Of a stretch of 27,639 nucleotides of DNA, positions 6,024-14,589 are shown piece after piece. How positions within the stretch are numbered: the stretch's first letter is position 1; every line of letters begins with the position of its first letter. The position numbers and the translations under genes are program-made. The notes beneath the pieces are model-generated. The model made no database searches and was not told where the DNA came from. It saw nothing but the letters and a program-made list of their open reading frames with translations. Source of the stretch: XYB1-FULL-44-23 sp964502885. Lineage in GTDB: Bacteria > Patescibacteriota > Microgenomatia > CAZETR01 > Amesbacteraceae. The DNA is taken from NCBI GenBank assembly GCA_964502885.1, contig CAZCXU010000015.1:1-27639 (forward strand), given 5' to 3'.

Positions 6024-8497
6024 AGCCAAATTCAGGTGATTACCTGACCAGAGAGACTGAACAGAGGTGGTCACAAAAATGGGAGGAGTTGGGATTGTAT
6101 AAGGCAAAGGATTTTGACAAACGTCCAAAACGGTACTTATTGATTGAATTTCCATATCCATCCGGTGAAAGATTGCATGTTGGGCACGCGCGCAGTTACT
6201 CCTGTCTTGACGCTGTGGCTCGGATGTCGAGGATGAAAGGATTTAATGTGTTATATCCGCTGGGATGGGACGCTTTTGGTCTTCCAGCTGAGAATTATGC
6301 AATTAAGACGGGAATTCATCCTACTATTACGACTTTAAATAATATTGAACATGCCAAAGCTCAGGCGATTTCGTGGGGCCTGTCTTTTGACTGGAGTCGG
6401 GAAGTGAATACTACTGATCCGAATTATTACAAATGGACGCAATGGATTTTTGTACAGCTTTTTAAGCATGGTTTGGCATATAAACAGGAGATAGCGGTGA
6501 ATTGGTGTCCATCCTGTAAGACCAATCTGGCAAATGAAGAGGTGATTGACGGAAAGTGTGAGAGGTGCGGGGCTGAGACTGAGAGGAGAAAACAATCGCA
6601 GTGGTTATTGAGAATCACCCGGTATGCTGACAGATTGCTTGACGATCTGAAAACCGTCAACTTCAGAGAAGATATTGCCGCACAGCAAATTAATTGGATT
6701 GGCAGGAAAGAGGGTATCAATATTAGATACGAGATTGAGGGGTGCGAAAATGAATATCTGGAAGTATTTACAACTAGACCAGATACGAATTTTGGAGCTA
6801 CCTTTGTGGTGATTGCTCCAGAGCATCCTTTAGCTTTGAAAGTGGCAGGCAATAATCAGCAGGTTAAGGAGTATGTGGATTTAGCGGTGAACAAATCTGA
6901 ACGTGAGCGTCAGGTGGAAGGAAAGAAAAAAACCGGAGTGTTCACGGGTCTGTATGCCATTAACAATTTGAACGGTAAACGGCTTCCAGTGTGGGTAGCT
7001 GATTTTGTCCTTGCAAGTTTTGGAACTGGAGCAGTAGTGGGGGTGCCGGGGCACGACAAGAGGGATTTTGAGTTCGCCAAAGAGATGAGATTGCCCATAG
7101 AGCGGGTGGTGGTAGGGAAAGATGGTGATAAGGGGGAGATTGTGAGTTTGGAGCAGGTACAAGAGGAGGAGGGCACAATGATTAATTCCGATTTCTTGAA
7201 TGGTTTAGACATTCATAAAGCTACACAGAAGATAATGGACTTTTTGGAGGAGAAGGGGTGGGGAAAGCGGACAAACTCTTTCCATTTGAGAGATTGGGTG
7301 TTTAGCAGACAGCATTATTGGGGTGAGCCTATTCCTATGGTTTATTGTGCTGTTTGTGCTGCGGCCAATGCGAGCAGCGATAATGGAGGGTGGGTACCGG
7401 TGCCGGAAAGCGATCTTCCCGTGAAGCTGCCTGCGGTTGAGAAATACCAGCCTACTGGCACAGGAGAGTCACCCCTTGCCCATATTGATGATTTTGTGAA
7501 CACGAGTTGTCCAGAGTGCGGAAGCCCGGCCAAAAGGGAGACAGACACGATGCCCAACTGGGCAGGGTCTTCCTGGTATTTCATGAGATATTGTGATCCT
7601 GAGAACGATCAAGTGCTGGCTGATAAAGAGAAATTGAAATATTGGATGAATGTAGATTGGTACAACGGTGGAATGGAACATACCACATTGCATTTGTTGT
7701 ACAGCCGGTTTTGGCACAAGTTTTTGTATGATTTGGGTGTAGTACCGACGTCCGAGCCGTATGCAAAACGTACCAGCCATGGTGTGGTGTTGGGGCCTGA
7801 TGGTCGCAAGATGAGTAAATCAAAGGGGAATGTAATTAATCCTGACGAAGTGATCAACAAGTATGGGGGTGATGTGTTGCGGATGTATGAAATGTTTATT
7901 GGACCATTTGATCAAATGGTCGCGTGGAGCTGGGAGTCTGTAGAGGGAGTAGCCAGATTTTTGAAGCGGGTATGGCGATTAGCTCTGGCGAGTAATTCTA
8001 TGGGTGAGCAGGGTCAGGAAGTGAAACAGAAATTGGCCTGGCTTACAAAGACGATCGAGGAAGATCTTGAGGGGATGAAATTCAATACAGCGGTGGCATC
8101 CACTATGGAGTTTGTAAATTGGTGGGAAAAGAATCAAACGTTAGTGTCGAGATCGGATGTTTTGACGTTTTTGAAAATTTTGGCACCGATGGCGCCGTTT
8201 ATATCAGAGGAGTTATATCAGCGCTTGATAGAAAAGAGTGATAATTTTGCTTCAATTCACGCTCAGTCTTGGCCGAGTTATGGTCAATCTGACTTGATCA
8301 AGGGTCGGGTGTTGGTAGTAGTCCAGGTCGAGGGAAAGGTGAGAGCGAAGCTGGAATTGTCAGCAGATGAGGCCGCTGATCCCGGAATGATTGAAAGTCT
8401 GGCGCTGAAACATCCAAATGTAAACAAGTTTTTGGGGAGTAATTTTCGTAAGGTTATCGTCCCGGGTAAAATAATTAATTTTATAAACACCCAATAA
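6020..8497 (+). CDS. leuS: Leucyl-tRNA synthetase
   Basis: Charges tRNA-Leu with leucine in the cytoplasm. At 825 residues it has normal bacterial length. The class I HIGH motif is HVGH at residues 53-56, preceded by FPYPSGE. A Cys4 zinc motif follows (WCPSC ... CERCG). The CP1 editing domain is present, with the Thr-rich TTRPDTNFGATF strand and the VPGHDKRDFEFA segment holding the conserved Asp. The RDWVFSRQHYWGEP motif and KMSKS (about residues 597-601) complete the catalytic core, followed by the anticodon-binding helical region. No Shine-Dalgarno is visible, but TATAAT lies 6 nt upstream, suggesting a leaderless mRNA. It is first in a run of closely spaced genes that continues with comEA and comEC. 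Confidence 0.97.
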   Translation: MKPNSGDYLTRETEQRWSQKWEELGLYKAKDFDKRPKRYLLIEFPYPSGERLHVGHARSYSCLDAVARMSRMKGFNVLYPLGWDAFGLPAENYAIKTGIHPTITTLNNIEHAKAQAISWGLSFDWSREVNTTDPNYYKWTQWIFVQLFKHGLAYKQEIAVNWCPSCKTNLANEEVIDGKCERCGAETERRKQSQWLLRITRYADRLLDDLKTVNFREDIAAQQINWIGRKEGINIRYEIEGCENEYLEVFTTRPDTNFGATFVVIAPEHPLALKVAGNNQQVKEYVDLAVNKSERERQVEGKKKTGVFTGLYAINNLNGKRLPVWVADFVLASFGTGAVVGVPGHDKRDFEFAKEMRLPIERVVVGKDGDKGEIVSLEQVQEEEGTMINSDFLNGLDIHKATQKIMDFLEEKGWGKRTNSFHLRDWVFSRQHYWGEPIPMVYCAVCAAANASSDNGGWVPVPESDLPVKLPAVEKYQPTGTGESPLAHIDDFVNTSCPECGSPAKRETDTMPNWAGSSWYFMRYCDPENDQVLADKEKLKYWMNVDWYNGGMEHTTLHLLYSRFWHKFLYDLGVVPTSEPYAKRTSHGVVLGPDGRKMSKSKGNVINPDEVINKYGGDVLRMYEMFIGPFDQMVAWSWESVEGVARFLKRVWRLALASNSMGEQGQEVKQKLAWLTKTIEEDLEGMKFNTAVASTMEFVNWWEKNQTLVSRSDVLTFLKILAPMAPFISEELYQRLIEKSDNFASIHAQSWPSYGQSDLIKGRVLVVVQVEGKVRAKLELSADEAADPGMIESLALKHPNVNKFLGSNFRKVIVPGKIINFINTQ

Positions 8498-8524
8498 GCT
8501 TCCGGTCCCAAACGGCCCCGAAGT

Positions 8525-9118
8525 ATGTTTCTTATGAAATCAGATGGGGTATCAGAAGAAGCAGTTGCGAGTATGCTTCGCATCGGATTGTGGCTAATCT
8601 TAGGACTGTGCGTTGTGGGGATAGGAATTTTCTTATGGAAAACAAGTGAATCGCAGGTGGAGGTGAAAGTAGTTAAAGAGCAACGGGGGGTAAGAGAAGC
8701 TGAGAGTGTGATAGTGGTGGATGTGGAGGGGGAGGTGGTCAGACCTGGGGTGTATAAAGTGTCAAAGGGGGCAAGAATAAATGATGTAATCGAGGTGGCT
8801 GGGGGTTTTTCGGAACATGCGGATATTGATTGGGTGAATGTAAATATAAATAAAGCTGCGGTTATTGATGATGGGTATAAATTATATGTTCCTGGTCGTG
8901 AAGCTGTGAAAAGCGATGTAAATTTATATAAAAAGGAAAGTGTGGTAAATATAAATGTAGCTAGTCTGGAGCAATTAGAAGCATTACCTGGTGTGGGTCC
9001 GGCTACTGCGGAAAAAATAATTTCTGCTCGTCCCTATGTAAATATCGATGATTTGGTCAAGAAAAAAGTTATCAGTGCAAAATTATATGCGGATATAAAA
9101 GAAAAACTAAGTTTGTAA
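8525..9118 (+). CDS. comEA: ComEA-like DNA-binding competence protein
   Basis: A membrane-anchored DNA receptor for natural transformation, 197 residues. An N-terminal membrane segment (about 18-38) is followed by an SLBB domain (about 60-125, with 'VVDVEGEVVRPGVYKV') and a C-terminal helix-hairpin-helix domain (about 140-197; 'NINVASLEQLEALPGVGP' is the diagnostic core that binds double-stranded DNA without sequence preference). Start could be the ATG at 8525 or the one at 8534, three codons later; the sequence does not decide. Its TAA is followed immediately by the comEC ATG, indicating translational coupling and joint function in uptake. Confidence 0.92.
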   Translation: MFLMKSDGVSEEAVASMLRIGLWLILGLCVVGIGIFLWKTSESQVEVKVVKEQRGVREAESVIVVDVEGEVVRPGVYKVSKGARINDVIEVAGGFSEHADIDWVNVNINKAAVIDDGYKLYVPGREAVKSDVNLYKKESVVNINVASLEQLEALPGVGPATAEKIISARPYVNIDDLVKKKVISAKLYADIKEKLSL

Positions 9119-10318
9119 ATGAGGAGTTGGAAATTAGGATTGATTATTGTGTTGGGTTGGGTAGTTTGTAGGGTGGAGCCGTTTATAAGATCTCGTGTAA
9201 TAGTACCGGGAGATCTGGTGGAGTTGAAGACTAATCTGGTTGTGGGCGAGAGCGGGTACGGACGAATGAGTTACTTTCATAGAGGGGGTGTCTATTTTGA
9301 GCTACCGAGCGATTTTGACAGCACTGGTTCCGGACATGTGGAAGCTCTTGGCAGCGTTGAGTCAGGACTGATAAACGATATACAGGTTAATAAAGTATCT
9401 AAGTATCGCTATTTTGTATGGAGACCACATAAAGAGACATTTACATATGTGTTGATAAATGCCTCTAAATCGGCAAAAAGGCTCTTGGCTAGTTTTTTGC
9501 CGGGAGATGCCGGGTCGATTGCTGCTGGAATGATGTTTGGCGGCGATGAGGGGATAAGTGTGCAGATGAGGAATCTGTTTAGAAATGTAGGAGTCTCACA
9601 TATTTTATCCGCTTCCGGCTATAACGTAATAGTGGTAGCGGGTGTGGTAATGGCAATGGCGACTCCGGTGTTAGGAAAACGATTGGCGATATGGATTGGT
9701 ATGGTTTGTGATCTTTTGTATGTGGTGCTGGCTGGAGCTACCCCGGCAGTAATTAGGGCGGGGCTTATGGTTGGGTTGGGTTTGGCTGGAAAATTGATCG
9801 GAAGAAAATCTGAGGGGCTTTGGGGATTATTTGTCGTGGTAGTTGTGATGCTATTTGCATCTCCGCAACTTATAGTAGATGTAGGCTTTCAATTGTCTGT
9901 GACGGCTACAGCAGGTATATTGTTTTTTTCGGGGACTAGTGAGGGACTGTGGGGGTCATGGAAAACGACTTTGGCGGCCACAATGGCCACGATTCCTGTG
10001 GTGGTCTGGCATTTTGAGAGATTGAGCTTGTGGTCCCCTGCTGTGAATGTACTGATAGGCTGGACGGTGCCGGGAGTAATGGCCATTGGGGCAGTGGCTC
10101 TGGGGGTGGGAATTATTAGCCGAGAATTGGGGAATATGATTATGTATCTGGCATGGCCACTTCTAAGCTGGTTTTCCGGGGTGGTGACTTGGGCAGCGGA
10201 TTTACCCGGGGCGAATTTGGAAGTGCACATTAATTCTGTCTGGTGGGTGGTCTTTTATTACGCTACATTGGTACTGGTAGTTTGGTACTGGAAAAGGCGA
10301 CATGAAGAGAGTCTTTAG
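9119..10318 (+). CDS. comEC: ComEC/Rec2 channel protein (competence domain only)
   Basis: The inner-membrane channel that passes single-stranded DNA into the cytoplasm, 399 residues. It has an N-terminal membrane segment, a short soluble region in the OB-fold position (about 30-110) and the Competence domain: the LPGDAGSIAAGMMFG segment, then GVSHILSASGYNV, where the family usually has SHLLAISGLHV, and at least seven hydrophobic helices. Unlike full-length ComEC (about 700-800 residues), it lacks the C-terminal metallo-beta-lactamase part, which is encoded by the next gene. The ATG at 9119 abuts the comEA stop. The 3' end overlaps the hydrolase gene by 17 nt. Confidence 0.92.
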   Translation: MRSWKLGLIIVLGWVVCRVEPFIRSRVIVPGDLVELKTNLVVGESGYGRMSYFHRGGVYFELPSDFDSTGSGHVEALGSVESGLINDIQVNKVSKYRYFVWRPHKETFTYVLINASKSAKRLLASFLPGDAGSIAAGMMFGGDEGISVQMRNLFRNVGVSHILSASGYNVIVVAGVVMAMATPVLGKRLAIWIGMVCDLLYVVLAGATPAVIRAGLMVGLGLAGKLIGRKSEGLWGLFVVVVVMLFASPQLIVDVGFQLSVTATAGILFFSGTSEGLWGSWKTTLAATMATIPVVVWHFERLSLWSPAVNVLIGWTVPGVMAIGAVALGVGIISRELGNMIMYLAWPLLSWFSGVVTWAADLPGANLEVHINSVWWVVFYYATLVLVVWYWKRRHEESL

Positions 10319-11066
10319 AATTGCGACTTTGGCTATGATTACAGTTTGGCTGGCAATTCTTGCGGTGCCGGATAAAGATCTACATATTGTTTTTTGTGAT
10401 GTGGGGCAGGGGGAAGCGATATTGATATCCCGAGGAACGACACAGTTGTTGATTGATACGGGTTCCGGAGAAAAAATTCTGAAGTGTTTGAGTAATTATC
10501 TGCCATTTTACGATAGGGTGATTGAGAGACTAGTTGTGACACATGAAGATAAAGATCACGCTGGAGGTGTCAGTCTTGTATCAGAAAGATATAGAGTGTT
10601 AGCGATTGAGAGAGATTTAAAAAAAGGAGACAAAATTGAAATGGGGGAGATTAGCTTGGATATTGTTTGGCCCAATGAAGTGGCAATAGGAGCCGATCCG
10701 CAACGGAAAGAAAATGCTGCAGGCATTGTGAGTAAGTTAAGTTACAAAAATATGCAGGTACTATTGACAGCTGATGTGGAATCAGGCAATTATGAGCCAG
10801 ATTCAGAAGTGGAGGTGGTGAAAGTGGCACATCACGGAAGCAGAGTGGGATGGAACGAGGATTGGTGGCGACGCGCAATGCCAGATTTGGCAGTCATTTC
10901 GGTTGGTAAAAATAATTACGGACATCCTGCGACCGAATTGCTGGAAGGATTAAATAAATTGGGGGTTGCGATTGCCAGAACTGACATATCCGGTGATATC
11001 GAAATTGTTAGCAATGGCATAGAATGGTGGGTTAATACGAAGAATGATAATTTTTTGTTAAGATGA
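10302..11066 (+). CDS. ComEC-type metallo-beta-lactamase-fold hydrolase
   Basis: 254 residues, matching the C-terminal domain of ComEC encoded as a separate protein. An N-terminal hydrophobic segment (about 5-22) anchors or exports it. The fold starts with 'HIVFCDVGQGEAILI' and carries the metal motif THEDKDHAGG (HxDxDH). Further ligand regions are LLTADVE, VAHHGSR and NNYGHP. In ComEC this domain is proposed to degrade the non-transported DNA strand. The ATG lies inside the 3' end of the channel gene (17-nt overlap, different frame), so the two are co-expressed. All core metal ligands seem present, so it is likely active. Confidence 0.9.
   Translation: MKRVFRIATLAMITVWLAILAVPDKDLHIVFCDVGQGEAILISRGTTQLLIDTGSGEKILKCLSNYLPFYDRVIERLVVTHEDKDHAGGVSLVSERYRVLAIERDLKKGDKIEMGEISLDIVWPNEVAIGADPQRKENAAGIVSKLSYKNMQVLLTADVESGNYEPDSEVEVVKVAHHGSRVGWNEDWWRRAMPDLAVISVGKNNYGHPATELLEGLNKLGVAIARTDISGDIEIVSNGIEWWVNTKNDNFLLR
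11056..11064 (+). promoter_or_regulatory. Extended -10 before the GT4 gene
   Basis: TGTTAAGAT (TGn plus TAAGAT at 11059-11064), inside the last codons of the preceding gene, ends 6 nt before the ATG at 11071. This predicts an internal, leaderless transcript in addition to read-through. Confidence 0.4.
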
Positions 11067-11070
11067 GTCT

Positions 11071-12186
11071 ATGGTGATAGGTATTGACGCCAGCCGTGCA
11101 TTTGCGGATAAACCCACAGGTACAGAGAGATATGCAGACGAGATGATCAAGGAAATGGTCGCGGAGAATGAAATGACTGACAACAAGATAGTGTTATATG
11201 TGAGACCCAATACCCAGGTGCCGGTTCAGATGTCCAAGTTCCGGAATGTGACAGTGCGGCTGATTTCATTGAAATATTTGTGGACTCAGGTAGGTTTAGC
11301 GGTCAGAACATGGCTGGATGGCTTGGATGTGCTGTGGGTGCCGGCTCATACCTTACCGGTGCTGGGTAAGTGGTGGGTGCCGATGGTAGTAACTGTACAT
11401 GGAATAGAATATGAGTGGCTGCCGGCATATGAAAATCGATTGCAGAGGTGGTATTTGCCGTGGTCGACATTTTTTGCAGTAAAGCGGGCCAATAGAATAA
11501 TTGCGGTGTCTCAGTTTACTGCCAATCAACTGGTGGAGCGATTGGGAGCAGATCCAAGGAAGATTGAGGTGATTAGTGAGGGTTTCAGTGGAGGGGGAAG
11601 AGCCAGGAAGGATTTGTCTGGTGTTTTATGTAAATATGGCCTGAAGGAGAAAAAGTACATATTATTTATAGGTACGGTGCAACCCAGGAAAAATCTAGCA
11701 AGGCTAGTTAGGGTTTTTGGAAGGCTCGGCAATGTGGCTGGTGCAAGAATCAAACTGGTAATCGCGGGAAAGCTGGGTTGGATGTACGACGAAGTGGTAA
11801 CAGAAATCGGAGCCAGTTCCCGGAAAAAAGACATTGTTATTACAGGATATATATCTGATGAAGAGCGAGAAATGTTATTAGCAGGAGCACTAGTTTATGT
11901 ACAGCCTAGCATTACTGAGGGTTTTGGTTTACCAGTATTAGAAGCAATGAGTAGTGGTGTGCCAGTGGTCAGTTCCAATGGGGGAGCTTTATCGGAGGTA
12001 GGGGGTAAGGCGGCAATATATTTTGATCCAGTGTCAGAGACAGATATGGCAAGGCAAATCGGCCGGTTGATAAAAGATGGGTCGTTGAGACGTAAGTTGA
12101 TTGCCGCCGGATTGGAGACGGCAAAGGGGTATGGATGGGGAACAGCAGCCAAGACGATGTTAAAAGTTTTGACTTATAGATTTTAA
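11071..12186 (+). CDS. GT4-family glycosyltransferase
   Basis: A GT-B fold retaining glycosyltransferase of 371 residues, cytoplasmic or peripheral. The N-terminal half carries 'PTGTERYADEMIKEM' and TVHGIEYEWLP. The C-terminal nucleotide-sugar domain starts at YILFIGTVQPRKNLARL and contains the E-x7-E motif in 'EGFGLPVLEAMSSGVPVV', followed by GGALSEVGGKAAIYFDP. It resembles mannosyltransferase-like GT4 enzymes; donor and acceptor cannot be read. It sits 4 nt after the ComEC-hydrolase gene and upstream of a second glycosyltransferase gene, suggesting envelope glycan synthesis. Confidence 0.92.
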   Translation: MVIGIDASRAFADKPTGTERYADEMIKEMVAENEMTDNKIVLYVRPNTQVPVQMSKFRNVTVRLISLKYLWTQVGLAVRTWLDGLDVLWVPAHTLPVLGKWWVPMVVTVHGIEYEWLPAYENRLQRWYLPWSTFFAVKRANRIIAVSQFTANQLVERLGADPRKIEVISEGFSGGGRARKDLSGVLCKYGLKEKKYILFIGTVQPRKNLARLVRVFGRLGNVAGARIKLVIAGKLGWMYDEVVTEIGASSRKKDIVITGYISDEEREMLLAGALVYVQPSITEGFGLPVLEAMSSGVPVVSSNGGALSEVGGKAAIYFDPVSETDMARQIGRLIKDGSLRRKLIAAGLETAKGYGWGTAAKTMLKVLTYRF

Positions 12187-12261
12187 AGTAAGTAGAGACA
12201 GTTGGGTTGTGTATAGACTGTGTATAAGTAGATCATTTTGCTTCGCTTATAAGAGGTAGAG

Positions 12262-12278
12262 AGTGTGAACACTTTTTT
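12262..12278 (+). terminator. Weak intrinsic terminator after the com-GT4 cluster
   Basis: The stem AGTG / CACT (12262-12265 and 12270-12273) with loop TGAA runs into a six-T tract (12273-12278) and, after GA, five further Ts. The stem is short, so efficiency is uncertain, but the position after the GT4 gene and before the next promoter fits. Confidence 0.35.
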
Positions 12279-12365
12279 GATTTTTAAATTTATATTACGA
12301 TATTAAAATCCTGTAGTATTTTTTAGTGAATCCTGACATATTGGACAGCGTATGAACTGAGATTG

Positions 12366-12374
12366 TGCTAAGAT
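12366..12374 (+). promoter_or_regulatory. Extended -10 of the TagA-like gene
   Basis: TGCTAAGAT (TGn plus TAAGAT at 12369-12374) lies 27 nt before the ATG. TTGGAC at 12341-12346 is too far (22 nt) for an ideal -35. Here a short leader with GGAG, starting near 12390, is available as ribosome binding site, unlike the apparently leaderless neighbours. Confidence 0.4.
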
Positions 12375-12401
12375 GTAAAGACGAGAATTGGAGCGTCTGA
12401 A

Positions 12402-13274
12402 ATGTCAAAAATTGAGGCTAGTTCAAGAATAGCGGATGGAAATACCTACAAAATATTGGGTAGGGGAGTAAGTAGCAGTCGTATGAATGGAGTGCTAAAA
12501 CGTATTGTCCAAGTTTTAAAAAAAAGTACCGACAAGAAGCCATTTTTTGTCGTAACGGCTTATTCTGAATTTTTTCTGGAAGACGAAATCGATAATGAAT
12601 TTTCTCAAGCATGGGACAAGGCTAATTTGACCGTGGCTGATGGAGTAAGCTGTTTAGTAGCTGGTGAGTATTTGGAGCGAAAGACGGGCGTGTGGTGGCG
12701 TGATTTGGGAGTTGGGTTGGTGTGTGGACGGAAAGTGCTATCGGGAGATTTTTTTGGAAAAACAGTGGAAGGCGTGAAATTATCGGAAAAGATTATTGAA
12801 TTGGCGGTGACAAATAGATGGAAAGTATTTTTGTTGGGAGGGTTTGGCAATACGGCAAATGAATTGTGTTATAGGCTTCGTGATCGTTATGCTGGATTAC
12901 AGATTGATTCAAATCCAGGCCCGCAAAATCTGGGGGGAAAAATTGACGAGAACTACGAATTGAGCCAAGAATTGAAACAGAAAATTGCCGCATTTCAGCC
13001 TGACATACTATTGGTGGGTTTGGGGAGATTTAAACAGGAGAAGTGGATAGCTCGTAATCTGGATAAGTTACGATCCAGATTGATAATAGGTGTGGGAAGT
13101 ACTTTTGACGAATTATTGGGGATTCAGGGGTGGCAGAGGAAAATTCCGGAATGGGTCGAGAAGTCGGGGTTAAAGTGGCTTTGGCGGGTGATTGCGGACA
13201 GGAAACATGTATTCCGTGCGGTTCGTATTCCGGTGTTTGCCTGGAAGGTATATGTGAGTGGGCTGGCGAAATGA
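12402..13274 (+). CDS. WecB/TagA/CpsF family glycosyltransferase
   Basis: A peripheral membrane GT26 enzyme of 290 residues that transfers an N-acetylhexosamine (ManNAc in TagA, ManNAcA in WecG) to a polyprenyl-diphosphate-linked sugar. Visible family features: the FVVTAYSEFF strand with Thr52, the 'LTVADGV' motif with Asp80 (the same 28-residue spacing as Thr37/Asp65 of the studied TagA), the nucleotide-binding VFLLGGFGNTA, PDILLVGLGRFKQEKW, and GVGSTFDELLG. The C-terminal 'PEWVEKSGLKWLWRV' segment and the basic tail match the membrane-targeting appendage of TagA. The family's second substrate is a polyprenyl-linked lipid, which the nearby UppS could supply. Actual donor sugar not determinable. 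Confidence 0.9.
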   Translation: MSKIEASSRIADGNTYKILGRGVSSSRMNGVLKRIVQVLKKSTDKKPFFVVTAYSEFFLEDEIDNEFSQAWDKANLTVADGVSCLVAGEYLERKTGVWWRDLGVGLVCGRKVLSGDFFGKTVEGVKLSEKIIELAVTNRWKVFLLGGFGNTANELCYRLRDRYAGLQIDSNPGPQNLGGKIDENYELSQELKQKIAAFQPDILLVGLGRFKQEKWIARNLDKLRSRLIIGVGSTFDELLGIQGWQRKIPEWVEKSGLKWLWRVIADRKHVFRAVRIPVFAWKVYVSGLAK

Positions 13275-13332
13275 TTATTTAAACTTCCTTCGCAGGCTCC
13301 AATCATATGTCAGGAAAGAATGCAAAAGATTC

Positions 13333-13350
13333 CGCTTGGAAGCGATTTTT
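13333..13350 (+). terminator. Possible small intrinsic terminator
   Basis: The stem CGCT / AGCG (13333-13336 and 13341-13344) with loop TGGA is followed by ATTTTT. It lies 58 nt after the TagA-like gene and before the convergent tyrS. The four-base-pair stem makes this weak. Confidence 0.3.
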
Positions 13351-13401
13351 AAACATCCAGGGAAGGGCGGAAAAATCGCAAGTGTAAGGTTGTCCGCGCT
13401 T

Positions 13402-14574
13402 TTATGAGAATTCGATACGGGCGAAATGACGTGAACCTACGCTGAGAACTGATCCATTTTCAACAAATGTGTCTACAGAGGTAACTTTTTGGTTGTTCAT
13501 GCGAACTCCGTCCTGCTCTATAAGTCTACGAGCAGACGATTTTGAGGCTGCTAATCCACTTTCTACCAGGACATCTACTATATTGGTGCCGATGACTTTT
13601 TGGGTAGGAATATTGTCCGGGAGAGTTTTTCCTTGTACGGTTTTTTCAAAATTTTCCTGAGCTGCAAAGGCTGAGGGGCGATTGTGCAGTTCAGAAACAA
13701 CCTGGAGCGCAAGCTCCTTTTTGAGGATGAGAGGATTTTCACCGGAATCAAGACGGAGTTGGACATTTTTTATGTGTTCCTGGTTGAGATTGGTAGCTAA
13801 TGTATAGTATTCGATTATCAAGTCATCTTTTATGGACATGACCTTGCCAAACATTTCCTCCGGTGAATCTTCCATCCATATTGCATTGCCCCAGCTCTTG
13901 CTCATCTTGCGACCGTCTGTGCCGGTTAGAAACTGCAATGAGATGATATATGAGTCTTTGCCGCGAATTTGTTTTTGAAGCGTTCTGCCGGCTTGCATAT
14001 TGAAGATCTGGTCTGTCCCGCCGATTTGCAAATCGGTGTCCATAAAGTAGGAATCATACCCCTGCATTACCGGGTAAAGAACTTCAGGAAGGGAGACGGA
14101 ACGGTTTTCAGAAAGACGTTTTTTGATCAATTCCCGTGAAATAAAATCGTTGAGGGTGAAATGGCGAGTAAGTTTGATGATGTCTGCGAAGCTTAATTTA
14201 CCGAGCCATTCTGAGTTGTGGCGCAGTTTGACGTTTGAAAAATCGAGAACTTTGGAGGCCTGCCGTTTGTAGGTTTCAAAGTTGATTTCAATTTGTTCTG
14301 AGGTGAGCACCGGGCGTTCGCCATCTTTGTCGGAAGTATCGCCAATCAGGGCAGTGAAATCTCCGATGAGGAATGTGACATGGTGGCCCAGCTCGACAAA
14401 CTTTTGCAGTAAACGTAAGGGGACTGCGTGTCCGATATGGATTCGGGTAGCGGTGGGGTCGATACCCAGATAAATATTAAGTTTACGATTTGAAGATAAA
14501 ACCTCCTGAAGTTGGGTTTTGCTAGGCACGATATTGATTACTCCGCGAGTGAGCAGGTCGGTGATCTGGTCCAT
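13402..14574 (-). CDS. tyrS: Tyrosyl-tRNA synthetase
   Basis: Charges tRNA-Tyr with tyrosine; 390 residues from the ATG at 14574. Class I signature HIGH is exact (IHIGHAVPL, residues 46-49), followed by the LGHHVTFLIGDFTALIGD helix typical of the TyrZ-like group. The tyrosine pocket segment YPVMQGYDSYFMDTDLQIGGTDQ is represented by QGYDSYF and QIGGTDQ. KMSKS is exact near residues 221-226. An S4 RNA-binding domain ends the protein (ARRLIEQDGVRMN). The frame remains open upstream to 14817, but that extension only mirrors the overlapping surface-protein gene. TATAAT at 14584-14589 lies 9 nt before this ATG, and the upstream gene's stop is 10 nt away. Confidence 0.95.
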   Translation of the reverse strand: MDQITDLLTRGVINIVPSKTQLQEVLSSNRKLNIYLGIDPTATRIHIGHAVPLRLLQKFVELGHHVTFLIGDFTALIGDTSDKDGERPVLTSEQIEINFETYKRQASKVLDFSNVKLRHNSEWLGKLSFADIIKLTRHFTLNDFISRELIKKRLSENRSVSLPEVLYPVMQGYDSYFMDTDLQIGGTDQIFNMQAGRTLQKQIRGKDSYIISLQFLTGTDGRKMSKSWGNAIWMEDSPEEMFGKVMSIKDDLIIEYYTLATNLNQEHIKNVQLRLDSGENPLILKKELALQVVSELHNRPSAFAAQENFEKTVQGKTLPDNIPTQKVIGTNIVDVLVESGLAASKSSARRLIEQDGVRMNNQKVTSVDTFVENGSVLSVGSRHFARIEFS

Positions 14575-14583
14575 CTGTGCTTT

Positions 14584-14589
14584 ATTATA
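14584..14589 (-). promoter_or_regulatory. -10 element of tyrS
   Basis: A perfect TATAAT whose first bases belong to the stop codon of the upstream gene (ATA TAA). It ends 9 nt before the tyrS ATG. No convincing -35 is visible, so tyrS may also depend on read-through from the surface-protein promoter. Confidence 0.35.
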
